Source of the DNA: Diplonema papillatum
Taxonomy: Eukaryota > Euglenozoa > Diplonemea > Diplonemida > Diplonemidae
Length of the DNA stretch: 64,000 nucleotides
Assembly (NCBI GenBank): GCA_030068145.1
Contig: JAPJBO010000508.1
Span: 60,001 to 124,000, forward strand
Reading direction: 5' to 3'
Below are positions 53,189 through 63,113 of the stretch, in pieces. Below the pieces are notes generated by a model. That model saw nothing but the letters and a program-made list of their open reading frames with translations. It ran no database searches and had not been told where the DNA came from. The position numbers and the translations under genes are program-made. Positions within the stretch are counted from its first letter, which is position 1; each line of letters opens with the position of its first letter.

Positions 53189-53275
53189 GGGGGGGGGAAT
53201 CATAGTTGAATGTTTAGGCAACTTTTCAGGACACTGCCTCCCATGCATGTTTGATGCTTGCCTAACAAACATGGG
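53189..53275 (+). repeat. HP3 module preceded by G-run
   Basis: GGGGGAATCATAGTTGAATG, TTTAGGCAAC, ACTGCCTCCCATGCATG and TTTGATGCTTGC form a diverged HP3. Its G-run is the right flank of the MITE at 52,804. Confidence 0.65.
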
Positions 53276-54100
53276 GGAAGAGGGAAGACAGCCCGTATTT
53301 TTTTGGACTATTTCTTCTTGTTATCAGTTGCTTCAGTTCCCTTTGATTCAAATTGAAGCTTCATTTCATAATCGTCATTCGGAAAGGTGTGGGAGGCCAC
53401 TCGTTGCGTAGGTCTGTGGCGAGTCCCTCCCACCATATTAATTCTCGGAGAGCTGGTCCTCAGGTGCAGCGGCTGCTCTACCGGAGCTTTTCCTGGCTTC
53501 GCCCTGGTCAAGCCCTGGTTCAAATTTTTGACAGTGGTTCCAGCTCACATGCGCGCGCCCTCCGCTGTCTGCTTAGGTGCGAAGAAAAAACAAAGGCTTT
53601 CGCACGAGAGCAGAGAGGGAGACAGTGCATGTGCGCCGCCGCCGTGTGTGTGTGATCTCAGTTATGAGTAAGGTCCCCTGAGCGGAGACTGCAGCCCTTC
53701 ATTAAGCTCGAACGAAGGACCATGCTTGACCCTTTTTCTTCGTACGATAGCAGACAGGCTGTAACCGGGTACAAGTGTCCCTGTTCGCTGGAAGAGCAAA
53801 AATCTTGAGGTACTCGATTTCGGGCTCGATTACGTGATTCCTTTCCTTTGCGGGAGTACAACTGTGGTTGGTAGACAAGCCGACTCTCCGGGGGCACTGT
53901 TTTCGCACGTTTCTGCTCGCGCGGCTGGCCAGAAAAAAAAGCGGGTGATGTGCGCGTGTTGGGCATCTTTTTCAAGATTGCTTTTTCGTGCGTTGCAGAG
54001 AGGTTTTAAAGACTGCGGTTGACAGTTATTGAGCGGAGGGATGAGCTGGCAAGACGGATGGGAAAAAAGAAGCCGCTTTTAGTCTTCGCTTTTGCTCACG
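53276..54100. other. Spacer
   Basis: There is no supported gene; short frames on both strands lack recognisable motifs. It ends in G-runs at 54,105-54,138. Confidence 0.35.
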
Positions 54101-54147
54101 AAAGGGGGGGGGGAGAGGTGGGGGGGGGGGGGGGGGGGTCGGTCCTG

Positions 54148-54603
54148 CCCACAATCGTGTTTGGCACAAACTCAAGGGGTCTAGTCAAATGATTCCCTGC
54201 AATGCATCTCAATTGTAGCTGGACCACAACCAGAGTCTTCTCACTGCGAGCTGCTGGGTGGGAGCAGGTCGTGCCAGACCGCAGACAAAGTCTTGGAACT
54301 TTTCTGGGCTGCTGTAATAAACAAAAGTGAAGCGGCAACTCCCCAGGTGCCCATTTGTTGAGTTCACTACAGGTTGGCTTACAGAGATGCGGAAGTGCCT
54401 CACTTTCCTTGTATTTTACCTATAAATGCGGGAGTGGGACTCCCGCATTGCGGGAGTGACCCCCATCGCGCAAACGACCGCACAAACACTCCCCCATCCG
54501 GCGGGGGAGTCCGCCGTGTGCTTCAGGTTATGTTCGGTTTTCCCGACTCCCACAATCGTGTTTGGCACAAACTCAAGGGGTCTAGTCAAATGATTCCCTG
54601 CAA
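54148..54603. repeat. 55-bp perfect direct repeats flanking 346 bp
   Basis: The 55-bp block starting CCCACAATCGTGTTTGGCAC is present at 54,148-54,202 and again at 54,549-54,603. Between them is unassigned DNA with GCGGGAGTGGGACTCCCGC-type hairpins near 54,427-54,460. The repeat is far longer than any usual target duplication. Confidence 0.85.
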
Positions 54604-55286
54604 GATTGGCATACTTTCAAGAAGAAGAAGCGCGTAGTTTTGTACTTGTTACTTGTTAGTTGTCGACAACTTGTTTTGTGTTGAGGTGTCATTCAGACGC
54701 AAATGTGAAGCCGCCCACGTCAAATTTTGTTAAGCATTGAGTTCTTTTAAGTACATGAACCACATGGATTAGCATGCACTTGTTAAGCAGCGCTGCCAAA
54801 ACTTGCCGTGACACCTGTGTGTGTGATCAAAGTAAGAAGCAAAGGCAACGCTCCGTTAGGTAGGTTCTTTGCTGCTTTTCGCTGCGAGGGAGAAGACAAC
54901 CCCAACCAGTCGGTCAACTGACCAATCAAAGCCTTGACCTTCCCGTAAGAAATTACGCGCATCGGCTGCACGCCCGGCCCTTGCAATTCCGCTGCAGGGT
55001 CTTGAGAATAGGGGTGGGAGGAAGTGCGTAGGTTTGTTGTGTTGCCGCCAATCAACCGGGGTGTTGACGGCAACTACAGTCTGGTGTCGTTCGACGTTTC
55101 TTGTTTTCTTCTTTTTATTGCCGAATCTTGCCGCGGCACCGTCCGTCAGGTGTGCCTCTGGCTAGTTCAAGCGGCCTTCTTGATACAAGTATAAATGTGT
55201 TTTTCACTTCTAGTAGTCATACCCTCAGTAGCTGGTGAAGCACTCCAACCAGGGTTGGCGTGTCGTTCTGCTTGTGCCCACGCAGC
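54604..55286. other. Spacer with family L copy
   Basis: GCATTGAGTTCTTTTAAGTAC and CATGAACCACATGG (54,733-54,815) match 12,735-12,830. No gene is supported. Confidence 0.45.
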
Positions 55287-55424
55287 TGTGAACATTTCCG
55301 GAGTTGTGATAAGTAACGGACGCATCAACTGACCAACGGTGTCGAAGGCTCTTTGCGTATTAGCATTTTTTTTCGCTGGCTTCGTTTTCTCTTTCATGTG
55401 CAACGTTGTTCCGGAAATGTTCCC
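55287..55424. mobile_element. Family N MITE, copy 3
   Basis: GAACATTTCCGGAGTTG on the left and GTTGTTCCGGAAATGTTC on the right form the inverted ends of a 138-bp, internally deleted copy. Confidence 0.7.
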
Positions 55425-55439
55425 GTCAGTACAGATGTA

Positions 55440-55622
55440 CTACGAAAAAACCGTACACCGCGAGAGTAGGAGAAAGTAGAAAGGGAAACTAGAGTTTTCG
55501 TTGACCGCACTACCCTGAGCCCAAATCCTGGACGTGGATTCAGGTGGCAAATTTGGCAAATGATCATGATCAGAAGGCCCTACTTGGGCGGTTCAGTTTC
55601 CTCACACATTGCATGCGGCTAA
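55440..55622 (+). repeat. Family P, copy 2
   Basis: About 93 percent identical by eye to 36,930-37,115, from AAACCGTACACCGCGAGAG to CACACATTGCATG. Confidence 0.75.
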
Positions 55623-55997
55623 AAAGAAAAGCAACCGCCGAGAGGGAAGGGGCAGCTTGCTTCCGGTCCTTTTGCTGCTGTCTCTGCAACGGCGAAGCAG
55701 AGCCCCTGTTTCAGGCCGGCCCCTGCAGTTGCAGGTGCGGATGACATGCTGTGTCACTCCCAGCAGCATCGGACAAAAGGGGGTTGGGTGAGAGGGGGGG
55801 GCCGATGGGGGGGAGAAAGTTGATGTTTGAGCGCGATTGGAGTGGTAAGTGCTTGTACACCGTGTCCGTCGATTCTGTTGCCTTTTAATGAAGAAAGGCA
55901 AAGGGGCAGGGGAAGGGAGGGGGAGTGCTCGATCCACTTGTTGTAGGGGGTTCACATGGTTGCAAAACATGTGTGACATACCGTAACACGTGATCAC

Positions 55998-56324
55998 TTG
56001 CAAGTACAGTCAATGCAGACACGTGATCACATGATATGCCACACTATTGTCAACATGGGAGACGATGCCAAAAGGGAGAGGATTCTGGCGAAGTACGATG
56101 CTGTGCATTGCGGAATCCGGTCTCTCAACTCAGGGTTCCCTGAGAGAGGCGGGATTACAAGGCTTCTCAGCAGGATTCGGGCCCTAATTCGGCTCCAGAA
56201 GACAAGTTCCGGAGGGTACAGGCCGCATACCCACATCACACAGCGTTCACGAGTGTCCGATGAAACCCTTTGTCAATCCAGCCCAACGACTGTGACGCCC
56301 CGTGCACTATGTCGGACGCTATGA
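55998..56324 (+). CDS. Unassigned short frame
   Basis: 108 codons; the most protein-like part starts at an internal ATG (MGDDAKRERILAKYDAVHCG). The segment ITRLLSRIRALIRLQKTSSG faintly resembles a helix-turn-helix of transposase N-termini, but not enough to name. Inverted CACGTGATCA words lie just upstream (55,986-56,035). It could be an orphan exon or chance. Confidence 0.2.
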   Translation: MQVQSMQTRDHMICHTIVNMGDDAKRERILAKYDAVHCGIRSLNSGFPERGGITRLLSRIRALIRLQKTSSGGYRPHTHITQRSRVSDETLCQSSPTTVTPRALCRTL

Positions 56325-56679
56325 GCGTCCGCCAGGAGCATGCGTGACTCAGCCGTTGTTTTAAAGGTGAGATGAGAGGCGCGCGGCTCACTCCCGTCGA
56401 AGGACCACACCACATATCGCACTTCGCCAGAATCTTTCTGCCCTCCCATTCTTCCCCCTAATGGGGTCCTTCCATGTCAACTCACTTGTTGCTTCTATAC
56501 CGAGTGAGTAGTGTGGGCACTGCGACAGTATGGAGACGCGGAGAAGGAGAAGGAAAGCCTCTGAAAGTACAGGAAATGGCGGACGCTCGGCAAAGAAGGA
56601 AATGACGGGCAACTTTCGAGCGCTGCTGTTCAAGGGGTAGGATGCGGGGAGGGCTCGCCCACTGACTGGGATAGGATAG

Positions 56680-57016
56680 CTGAGCACTGAGTTATTTTGA
56701 GGACATGAACCGCGTGCACACTAATTGCCGAACTTTTGAGCACTTGCTCGCTCAATGCAAGTACCTCAGAAGTTGGTGTTGCATTGTCACAGGCTTGCGT
56801 TACTTGATAACGCCGTCCTAGGACTGCCGTGATATACTAAAGCGAGGATTGCTGAACATTGAGTTCTTTTGAGGACATGAACCATATGCATTGGCATGCA
56901 CGCTATTTGCCGAACTTTCGAGCACTTGCTCGCTAAATGCAAGTACCCTAAGAAGCGTTACTTGACAACGCCGTCCTAGGACTGCCGTGATTTACTAAAG
57001 CGAGGATTGCTGAACA
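56680..57016 (+). repeat. Family L tandem pair
   Basis: Two units share TGAGTTCTTTTGAGGACATG, GAGCACTTGCTCGCT, AACGCCGTCCTAGGACTGCC and AAAGCGAGGATTGCTGAACA; the second (from 56,855) lacks about 30 bp. GAGCACTTGCTC and GTCCTAGGAC are palindromes. Confidence 0.8.
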
Positions 57017-57211
57017 TCCGCCGAGATCTTTCGATGTGAACCACGCACTTTTTGTGCAGCTGCTGTCGAGACTCGAAAGCAAATTGGAATTTGGGCAAAC
57101 AGCTCAGAATCAAAAGAACCGCCGAGACCTCAACACGGGGTCGGTTTTCCTGGAGAAAGCAAGTCGGTCCACCTGCTCCTGAAGCCGGTACCGCGATAGA
57201 CAGCTCTATGT

Positions 57212-57395
57212 ACGCTATGAGCCGGACCATCCCCTCTTGATAGACCGTGATAGACCGAAGAATACAGCACCGGGCAATTCGATGCAGCTCTAGGGACTAG
57301 GGATGAGACCGTGGTGGACCGTGATTCATTGTGATGAACAGCGGCAGGCACTTCGATGCAGTTTCAAGAGATAGGAACGGACCGGCTCACGCTAT
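57212..57395. mobile_element. Family J MITE, complete copy with 7-bp TSD
   Basis: The 170-bp element (57,219-57,388) starts GAGCCGGACCATCCC and, from the other strand, GAGCCGGTCCGTTCC. A perfect 7-bp direct repeat ACGCTAT (57,212-57,218 and 57,389-57,395) flanks it. A diverged relative follows at 57,396-57,510. The superfamily is uncertain because 7 bp fits none of the common classes exactly. Confidence 0.75.
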
Positions 57396-57510
57396 GCAGT
57401 ACCAGGGAGTAGGAGAGACCTGAGAACCCGTGGTGTACCGTAGTGCATCTTGATAAGCAACGGCGGGCGATTCGTCTAAGCAGTTCCCGGGAAAGGGGAG
57501 CGGGCAGGCT

Positions 57511-58590
57511 CAGGAGAAAGCAAAAGTGCGAAAGGATGAATACTCAAACATCCAGCAACGCCGAGTTACCTCATCATAAAGAAATGCCGAACGCGACCAT
57601 AGTGATACGAGGCAGTGTTTGTGAAATGCACGTGGAGCTGGGGGGGAAGAAGAGGAGAGGGGTAAGAACTTGCACGATGCACTTGTAAACGACATGACAA
57701 GTGTTTTCACTGGTAAAGATAATACTGGTGGTTTTGCAATAGCAATGTGCAACACAGCATTTGCAAATGATGCTGCAGAAGTAATTTGCGCGTGGGGTTT
57801 GCTTCTCGATTCACTGGCAGAATTCATGCCCTAGTGCGTCGTGCGATTTAGTGTTTGGCAGTGTGAGCACAATCCTGCCTCATGTATGTTCGATGCTAGT
57901 ATCCGGTCTTCTTTGATAGAGTTTTTTGTTTTTGCTGGCGGGCGGGCGAAGAATGAGGAACCCTGAGGGCACACAAACGCAGCTATTTCTCCAAATCGTC
58001 CTGCAACCACAGCACATTTACGGCGTCGGTTGAATGCGGTCCCTCAAGATAGAACGTCTCAGTCATATCAGACTCAAGTGTGTGTGTGCGTGTGTGTGTA
58101 CGAAGGACCTCTTATGTATGTTTACATGAGGCAGGTTCCAACGCTGTCAACGTTCACTTTTGTATTTGCATGTTCACGACCCCATCGCATGCTCGTGCAC
58201 TGACACGAAGAGTGTTGTCTTCAACTGGGTTCGCAAACCAGCCGCGCCGTTTTTGCCGTGTCTGCAAGCATGAGATCCGGTGGTGAGATGGGAGAAATCT
58301 GCCCCGCGCCGGTGTGCCGACTCAGTTCCTTCGACGTTTACTGTCGTTTTCTTCCTCTTTTTCCCAATTCTTTCCGCTGAACCCCAAAAAGGCGACTGCG
58401 GTAAAGCGTGCTTGAAGCGCCGAGAAGACGTCGAAACCCTGCTTCCTACGGCTACTAACACAGCGCGGCTGCTTGCAAACCTGATGCTGGCGGGGCCCTA
58501 CTCGCATCATAGGTCTACAATTTTCTCGAGCGGGTATTTAGCAGGGCGCCTTCTTTTCGCTGCCAACTAGTTCCAACAAAAGCATTGGTA
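57511..58590. other. Spacer with partial HP3
   Basis: There is no supported gene; a partial HP3 lies at 57,849-57,915 (CCTGCCTCATGTATGTTCG, ATGCTAGTAT) and a short TG repeat at 58,079-58,099. Confidence 0.4.
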
Positions 58591-58873
58591 AAAATTATCG
58601 ACGTGGCTGCTTTGACTCCGAATGGAAGGGAGGAAATATAGAGGTCCAGGGGGAAATACAATACAAACACAATCTGATTTGTTCTTCGCTTACACCACCG
58701 TGTGTTGCTTTCTCACTCAGGACTTTTGACCTGTTGTGTTTGTGTGATTTGTCGTGTTGGGGTAGACCCGCATGACCTCACGTCCGTTCAACACGTGGTT
58801 CGGTAGTTACAGCACTTGGGATCCCTTCGGTTCTTTGTCTGGCAGTTATTGTCGAGCATTTCCTTCCAAGTTG
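58591..58873 (+). repeat. Family W, copy 3 (empty site)
   Basis: It begins AAAATTATCGACGTGGCTGC and ends TTTCCTTCCAAG, lacking the 136-bp insert at about 58,740-58,760. Confidence 0.8.
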
Positions 58874-59004
58874 GCCCAAGCTGGTCTCCGTTTGACTTGT
58901 GAGGCGGGGGGGAAAGGGGGGGGTTTACCTTTTGTGCAGTTAGAGCATGGTTTGCAGATCCAGACCGTTGGGCCTAAATCCGCAATGTACACTAATCCCC
59001 TGCT

Positions 59005-59230
59005 GCAAGTGTCAGACAGTGCCCACCCGAAGGCAGTTGATTTCTTTCGGCAGGTTTACACTACCGGCGGAAGTTGTTTGGGTTAGCGAACTGTTTTTTC
59101 TTTTTTTTTTTTTTCCTTTTGACAACATGTGTCAGACTAGCCCACCCGGGGGTGGTTGATTCCTTCGGGCAGGGTCTCCCCCGTCCAGCGTTTGCTCTTT
59201 TTTTTTTTTTTTCTTTTTTTTTTTTGTCTT
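59005..59230 (-). mobile_element. Family 2 retroposon tails in a chain
   Basis: Copy one (59,005-59,085: AGTGTCAGACAGTGCCCACC ... GCGGAAGTTGTTTGGGTTAG) runs into a T-run at 59,094-59,115. Copy two follows (59,117-59,190: TTGACAACATGTGTCAGAC ... GTCTCCCCCGTCCAG) and then another T-run (59,197-59,225). On the minus strand each is a 5-prime-truncated copy with poly(A). Further copies: 60,808-60,890, 62,605-62,700 and 62,840-62,925. Confidence 0.65.
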
Positions 59231-60329
59231 GTTCTATGAGTTTCCGGGGGCGATTGGCATCTGGAATTGGATCCTTCACTTCTGTTGCACACGTCGATGA
59301 CAGCCCCATCTGTTCTCTTCGTTTAGCTTCGTTGGTACCCTATCCGGACTTTGCTGAGAATCCGGCTGATGGACGGATGGTCGCCAGCAATGTCCCAGAC
59401 CCGCTCCCTTTTCGGGATAGAGTCAGACCTTTCGACGTGCATGGAGCCTCATTTTCCTCCGCATGGGCACTGTTTTTTTAGCGTTTTTTTTTCTTTCTTT
59501 TTTTCGGCCTACTTGTGGTTTCAGATGGTCGGTGTAACGTCTCGGGTTGACTGTTTATCAGAGCGAAAAGCCTTGTTCTTATTTTGGACTGTTTCGAGTT
59601 TCGAGGATCCGTGTTTTGCGTCTACGGTCGACAGTCAAAGCGGATTGGCGTTCTTTCCGTGGGTGTGGGTATGGCTGGTACCTGTTAGTCTGTCTGTTGG
59701 GTGGTCTTTGCAGCTGTGTTTTTCTATGTCTTTACCCACACTTTTGTACATACGTTTTAGTCTTCTTTCCGCAGCACAGCATCTCTCTCTCCTTCTCTCT
59801 TCTTGCTCTCACTCGTTTGCGATTAGTTATGACTCACTTGCGGTCTGGCGTTCAGAGTCTTTTCAGTAAGCCGAACGTTGTGGTCATTTTTTAGAGTTAT
59901 AGTTCGCTTGAGAATCCGGGATTTTAGAGTCTCCGGGTGACTTACGTCGAATGGGTTCTTTTAAAGCTATTACGGGTGGGTTTGGGGGGGCATGCATGGC
60001 TTCTTTCGTGTACACCTTACTTGGTCGCTTTGGCGAGTCAGGTTCGAAAGCGAGCTTCCACTTTTTTAGCGTTATTTGTGGTTTAGAAGGTCGGTATTTT
60101 AAAGTCTCCGGTTGACCGTAGAGGCTTGGGCATGGCGGGGGGTTGAGAAAAGTAAAAGAGTGCGACTCGTTTCGGGTGTTGTGTCACTCCGTTGTGAAAC
60201 CTTGTGAAGTCCCCTAACGCGTTTAGAGGGTGCTTGGGTTTGGGTAGGGTGTGGTCGTTCTGCTGCGGCGTGAAAAGCCAGGAAGTTTCGACGCTAATTT
60301 TTCTTCTAAAAAAGTGGAAGCTCGCTTTT
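59231..60329. other. T-rich spacer with family 3 relatives
   Basis: There is no supported gene. A family 3 copy lies at 59,890-59,960 and a relative (TTTAGCGTTATTTGTGG, GTATTTTAAAGTCTCCGG) at 60,067-60,130, which repeats 40,386-40,450. Confidence 0.5.
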
Positions 60330-60385
60330 TTTTTTGTGTTTCCGACGATCCGAATGGACGTACAGATTGGCGGGTATCCCAATTT
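60330..60385 (-). mobile_element. RNase H LINE tail, 45-bp copy
   Basis: A T9 run followed by GTGTTTCCGACGATCCGAAT and GGACGTACAGATTGG is a poly(A) tail with only the last 45 bp of the LINE, identical there to the 60,581 and 20,629 copies. Confidence 0.7.
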
Positions 60386-60580
60386 TTTTTGTCTTAGTAT
60401 TGACCGTGCGCGTACAACACCTTTTTAGCTGCAAGCTGCAACAAGTCTGCGTTGTAGAAGGCAGTCACTGGTAACTCTACAAGAGCTCCAGGTTTTGAGG
60501 ATGCACACCATCGTGTGGGAAAACGTTGTGTGTTTTTTTGCGGTCGACGATATACGTCGGTTCTGATGGCTTTTTTTGTG

Positions 60581-60787
60581 TTTCCGACGATCCGAATGGA
60601 CGTACAGATTGGTGTCTTTCGACCTTTTGGATGCTTGTGAAGTTCAGCTTAGTGCGTGCTTGTGGTGATCGGTGGGGTTCCCAAAAGAAAATGTTTCGTC
60701 TTATCGTATCTTCGAGCTAGACTTGATCTCGTGCATTAGCCAAGTGGCCCATTCTGTTGCTTTTCCGCTGGGCTCCTGATAGCGGAC
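60581..60787 (-). mobile_element. RNase H LINE, 3-prime copy 2
   Basis: 207 bp are nearly identical to 20,629-20,830: the 3-prime untranslated region plus the last coding residues (SGKATEWATWLMHEIKSSS read on the minus strand). It is cut at its 5-prime side at CTCCTGATAGCGGA, followed by a T-run (60,793-60,810) and family 2. Confidence 0.8.
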
Positions 60788-60890
60788 CCAACTTTTTTTT
60801 TTTTTTTTTTTCCTGTTGACAACTTGTGTCAGACTAGCCCACCCGGGGGTGGTTGATTCCTTCGGGCAGGGTCTCCCCCGTCCAGAGTTT

Positions 60891-61344
60891 GCTTGGGTCC
60901 AAGGTGATGATGGCCCTTCGGCTCTTTATTCCTATTTCGCTCTCTTTGTCATTTTCATTTTATTGATATGCGTCCTCCCTCACTCTTAGCGTCCTAACCG
61001 GTCCTCTATTTTTACTTTCTCCTTTTTGTTTTTCCCCCTCGGGCAGCATGGCATGTCTCTCTCGTTCCTTCTCTCTGTCTGTCTCCCCTCGCGCGCTCTC
61101 ATTCCTTCGGCATTCGATGGCGAGGCGAAAGTCTGAAAAGAAAACCGACTTCAGTTTACTGATTTACACACATGAGGTCCGGGTGTTCATGAATGTTCTC
61201 TCTGTTTAACCGAACGTACGCGATTCGTTTCTTCGTGGCGTCGGCGACGAACGCTAGTGTGGCTTTTCTACTTTTTGGAGTGTAAGTTCTTCCCTGTTTT
61301 GTTTTCGGGGCAGCCAGGTTTTTAGACTGCTTCTTGTTTTAAAA
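60891..61344. other. Pyrimidine-rich spacer
   Basis: There is no gene; CT-rich low-complexity DNA dominates 60,940-61,100. Confidence 0.45.
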
Positions 61345-61460
61345 AAATTAGTATGGCGCTTCCGTTTGTTTGTGCGCACTAGCGGCTTTTCACCTGGTTT
61401 GGTGAGTTGCTTTTAGTACGCTGCCAACTACTAATTTTTAGTACCAACAATGCAAAATTG
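61345..61460 (+). repeat. Family V copy
   Basis: AAAATTAGTATGGCGCTTCC, GTTTGTGCGCACTAGCGG and ACCAACAATGCAAAATTG match 29,328-29,445. Confidence 0.65.
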
Positions 61461-61704
61461 TTAACTCTAAAAAAGTCAGTGTTTCCGAGCCGCCGGTTTG
61501 GCTTGGGAGGCGGTCCTTTGCAAAGTAAGGTAAGTGTTTGGGATAAAGGTCTACTTGCCTTTTGTTTAGGTTTACCATCACTTTCACACGCGCATTCGTG
61601 TACAGAGTAAACTTTGGCTGCGCGAGGTCCACAAGTAGTCCTGTACCACATTTTGTTCCGAGCGGAAGTCGCTCGGACCCATGCAGTCGTTCGTTTTCGC
61701 GGTG

Positions 61705-61932
61705 TCAGCACAACGGACTCGACGTCCGTTTAACGTTGCGGCGGGGGTTTGGCCCAGTTCCTTGGGACGGTTTGTTCTCGTCGAATAAGTCGCCCGCCAA
61801 CAACACGAAGTCAACCTTGTGTTCCAATGTCTCTTCGAAAGTAACAAAAAAGTCATCGCGACGAACGGGTACGCCCCCGAGGTGATTGTCAGTCGCTACC
61901 AGAAACTTTCTTGCGGTACGTGTGTCAGCCAT
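61705..61932 (-). pseudogene. MRE11: MRE11 N-terminal fragment (exon or gene relic)
   Basis: The 75-codon frame starts with ATG. Residues 10-56 match the start of MRE11, the nuclease of the MRE11-RAD50-NBS1 double-strand-break repair complex: FLVATDNHLG carries metal ligands D15 and H17, VRRDDFFVTFEETLE follows, and VDFVLLAGDLFDENKPS carries D48. Against my memory of eukaryotic MRE11, about three residues are missing after HLG and about four before HKVDF, and HENKPS reads DENKPS. Resemblance stops after NKPS (61,765), with no strong GT donor at that point, and I find none of the next motifs (GNHD) further along the minus strand. It is therefore a first exon with a distant remainder, or a decayed or captured piece. 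The surroundings are retroposon debris. Confidence 0.7.
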
Positions 61933-62029
61933 TGCAATCCCGAGTCGGAATCGCCCGGTTCCAGTTCAGCTCCACCTGATTTTCTGGAGTCCTCTGAGGC
62001 TTCGATTCCCGGGGTTCTCTCTAGTTGAT

Positions 62030-62400
62030 CGCGGGTCGTTGCTATTGGGGCTGGTTTTAGAGTTAAAGTTCGCTTGAAATTCCGGGGTTTTAGGGTCTCC
62101 GTGTGACCGTTCATGAATCGGTTCTCTTAGAGCAAGAAAGGGCTATGTGGTTACGGGTTGTATATTTAGTGCACGCTTTCGTTATGGGTTGTGGCTAGCC
62201 ATGTCCGGGACTGTTTGTGACCGACACCAAGTACTTTCCTTCGTGGAGTGTAGTCTTGTTTTGAGGAATAAGGAAAAGGTGAAGAAATCTTTTTGCGGTG
62301 GCCTCCGCTGGTCTGGTAGTCTGTGCTACCTTCGTTCTTTTACACTCGTTCTCTTCTCCACTCGCTACTGTACGTACTCTTTCACTCTTTTTTCTCTCTT
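62030..62400 (+). repeat. Family R interrupted by a family 3 retroposon
   Basis: Compared with the continuous copy at 12,048-12,195, this one has a 204-bp insertion (about 62,059-62,262) after GGCTGGTTTT. GTTTT is present at both junctions, a likely 5-bp duplication. The insert is the family 3 element (AGAGTTAAAGTTCGCTTGAA ... GGAGTGTAGTCTT), which fixes both ends of that family. Confidence 0.75.
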
Positions 62401-63060
62401 TGGCTGGCCAAAAAAGACGCCTGCGACCGACACCACGAACACATTCGCAATGAATGTGGCCCTGGGCCTCCCACGTGCGTCTAGTTGACCGCGGGAGGGC
62501 GTATCTTTTGTCCGGCCTCGCTCGAAGCAATGCTGACGTTACGAGTGAAACACGGTGTCTAACGGTGTTTTTTTGTGCGGTCGACGTTTTTTTTTTTTTT
62601 TTCCCGACGACAACTAGTGTGTCAGACTAGCCTACCCGAAGGCAGTAGATTTCTTTAGGCTAGATTACTCTACCGGCGGAAGTTGTTTGGGTTAGCGTCC
62701 TTTTTTTTTGTCTCGCGCCGGGGGCCTCTAGCCTCTGTGTCGCTGGCCTTGCAAGCACAAAATAGTTTTCACCAGAAACTCCTGTGGTTAAAAACTCTTT
62801 TTTAACCGGTCTGTTTTGAGAATACTTTTTTTCTTTTTTTCCTGTTGACAACTTGTGTCAGACTAGCCCACCCGGGGGTGGTTGATTCCTTCAGGCAGGG
62901 TCTCCCCCGTCCAGAGATTGCTTGGGTCCAAGATGATGGGCGCCCTTCGGCTATTTATTTTCTCTTTCGCTCTCTTTTTTTGTGTTTCCTACGATCCCGT
63001 GGGACGTACAGTTTTGTTTGTTTGTGAGGTTCAGCTTGGTGCGTGTGGTCGGTTTCTTTC
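62401..63060 (-). mobile_element. Chained retroposon tails and family I fragment
   Basis: A T16 run (62,587-62,602) is followed by family 2 (62,605-62,700), a family I fragment (62,712-62,825, CACCAGAAACTCCTGTGG), a T-run, family 2 again (62,840-62,925) and a LINE tail (62,983-63,052, GTGTTTCCTACGATCCCGTG). Confidence 0.55.
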
Positions 63061-63061
63061 T

Positions 63062-63113
63062 TTTTTTTTTTTTGGTGAAGAAACCGTTTTTTAACCATGC
63101 AGGATAATCCCTG
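63062..63113 (+). mobile_element. Family I MITE right end
   Basis: A T13 run, GGTGAAGAAACCG and AACCATGCAGGATAATCCCTG match the right end of 13,819-14,158; a family 3 start (GAGTGAAAGTTCGCTTG) follows immediately. Confidence 0.65.
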
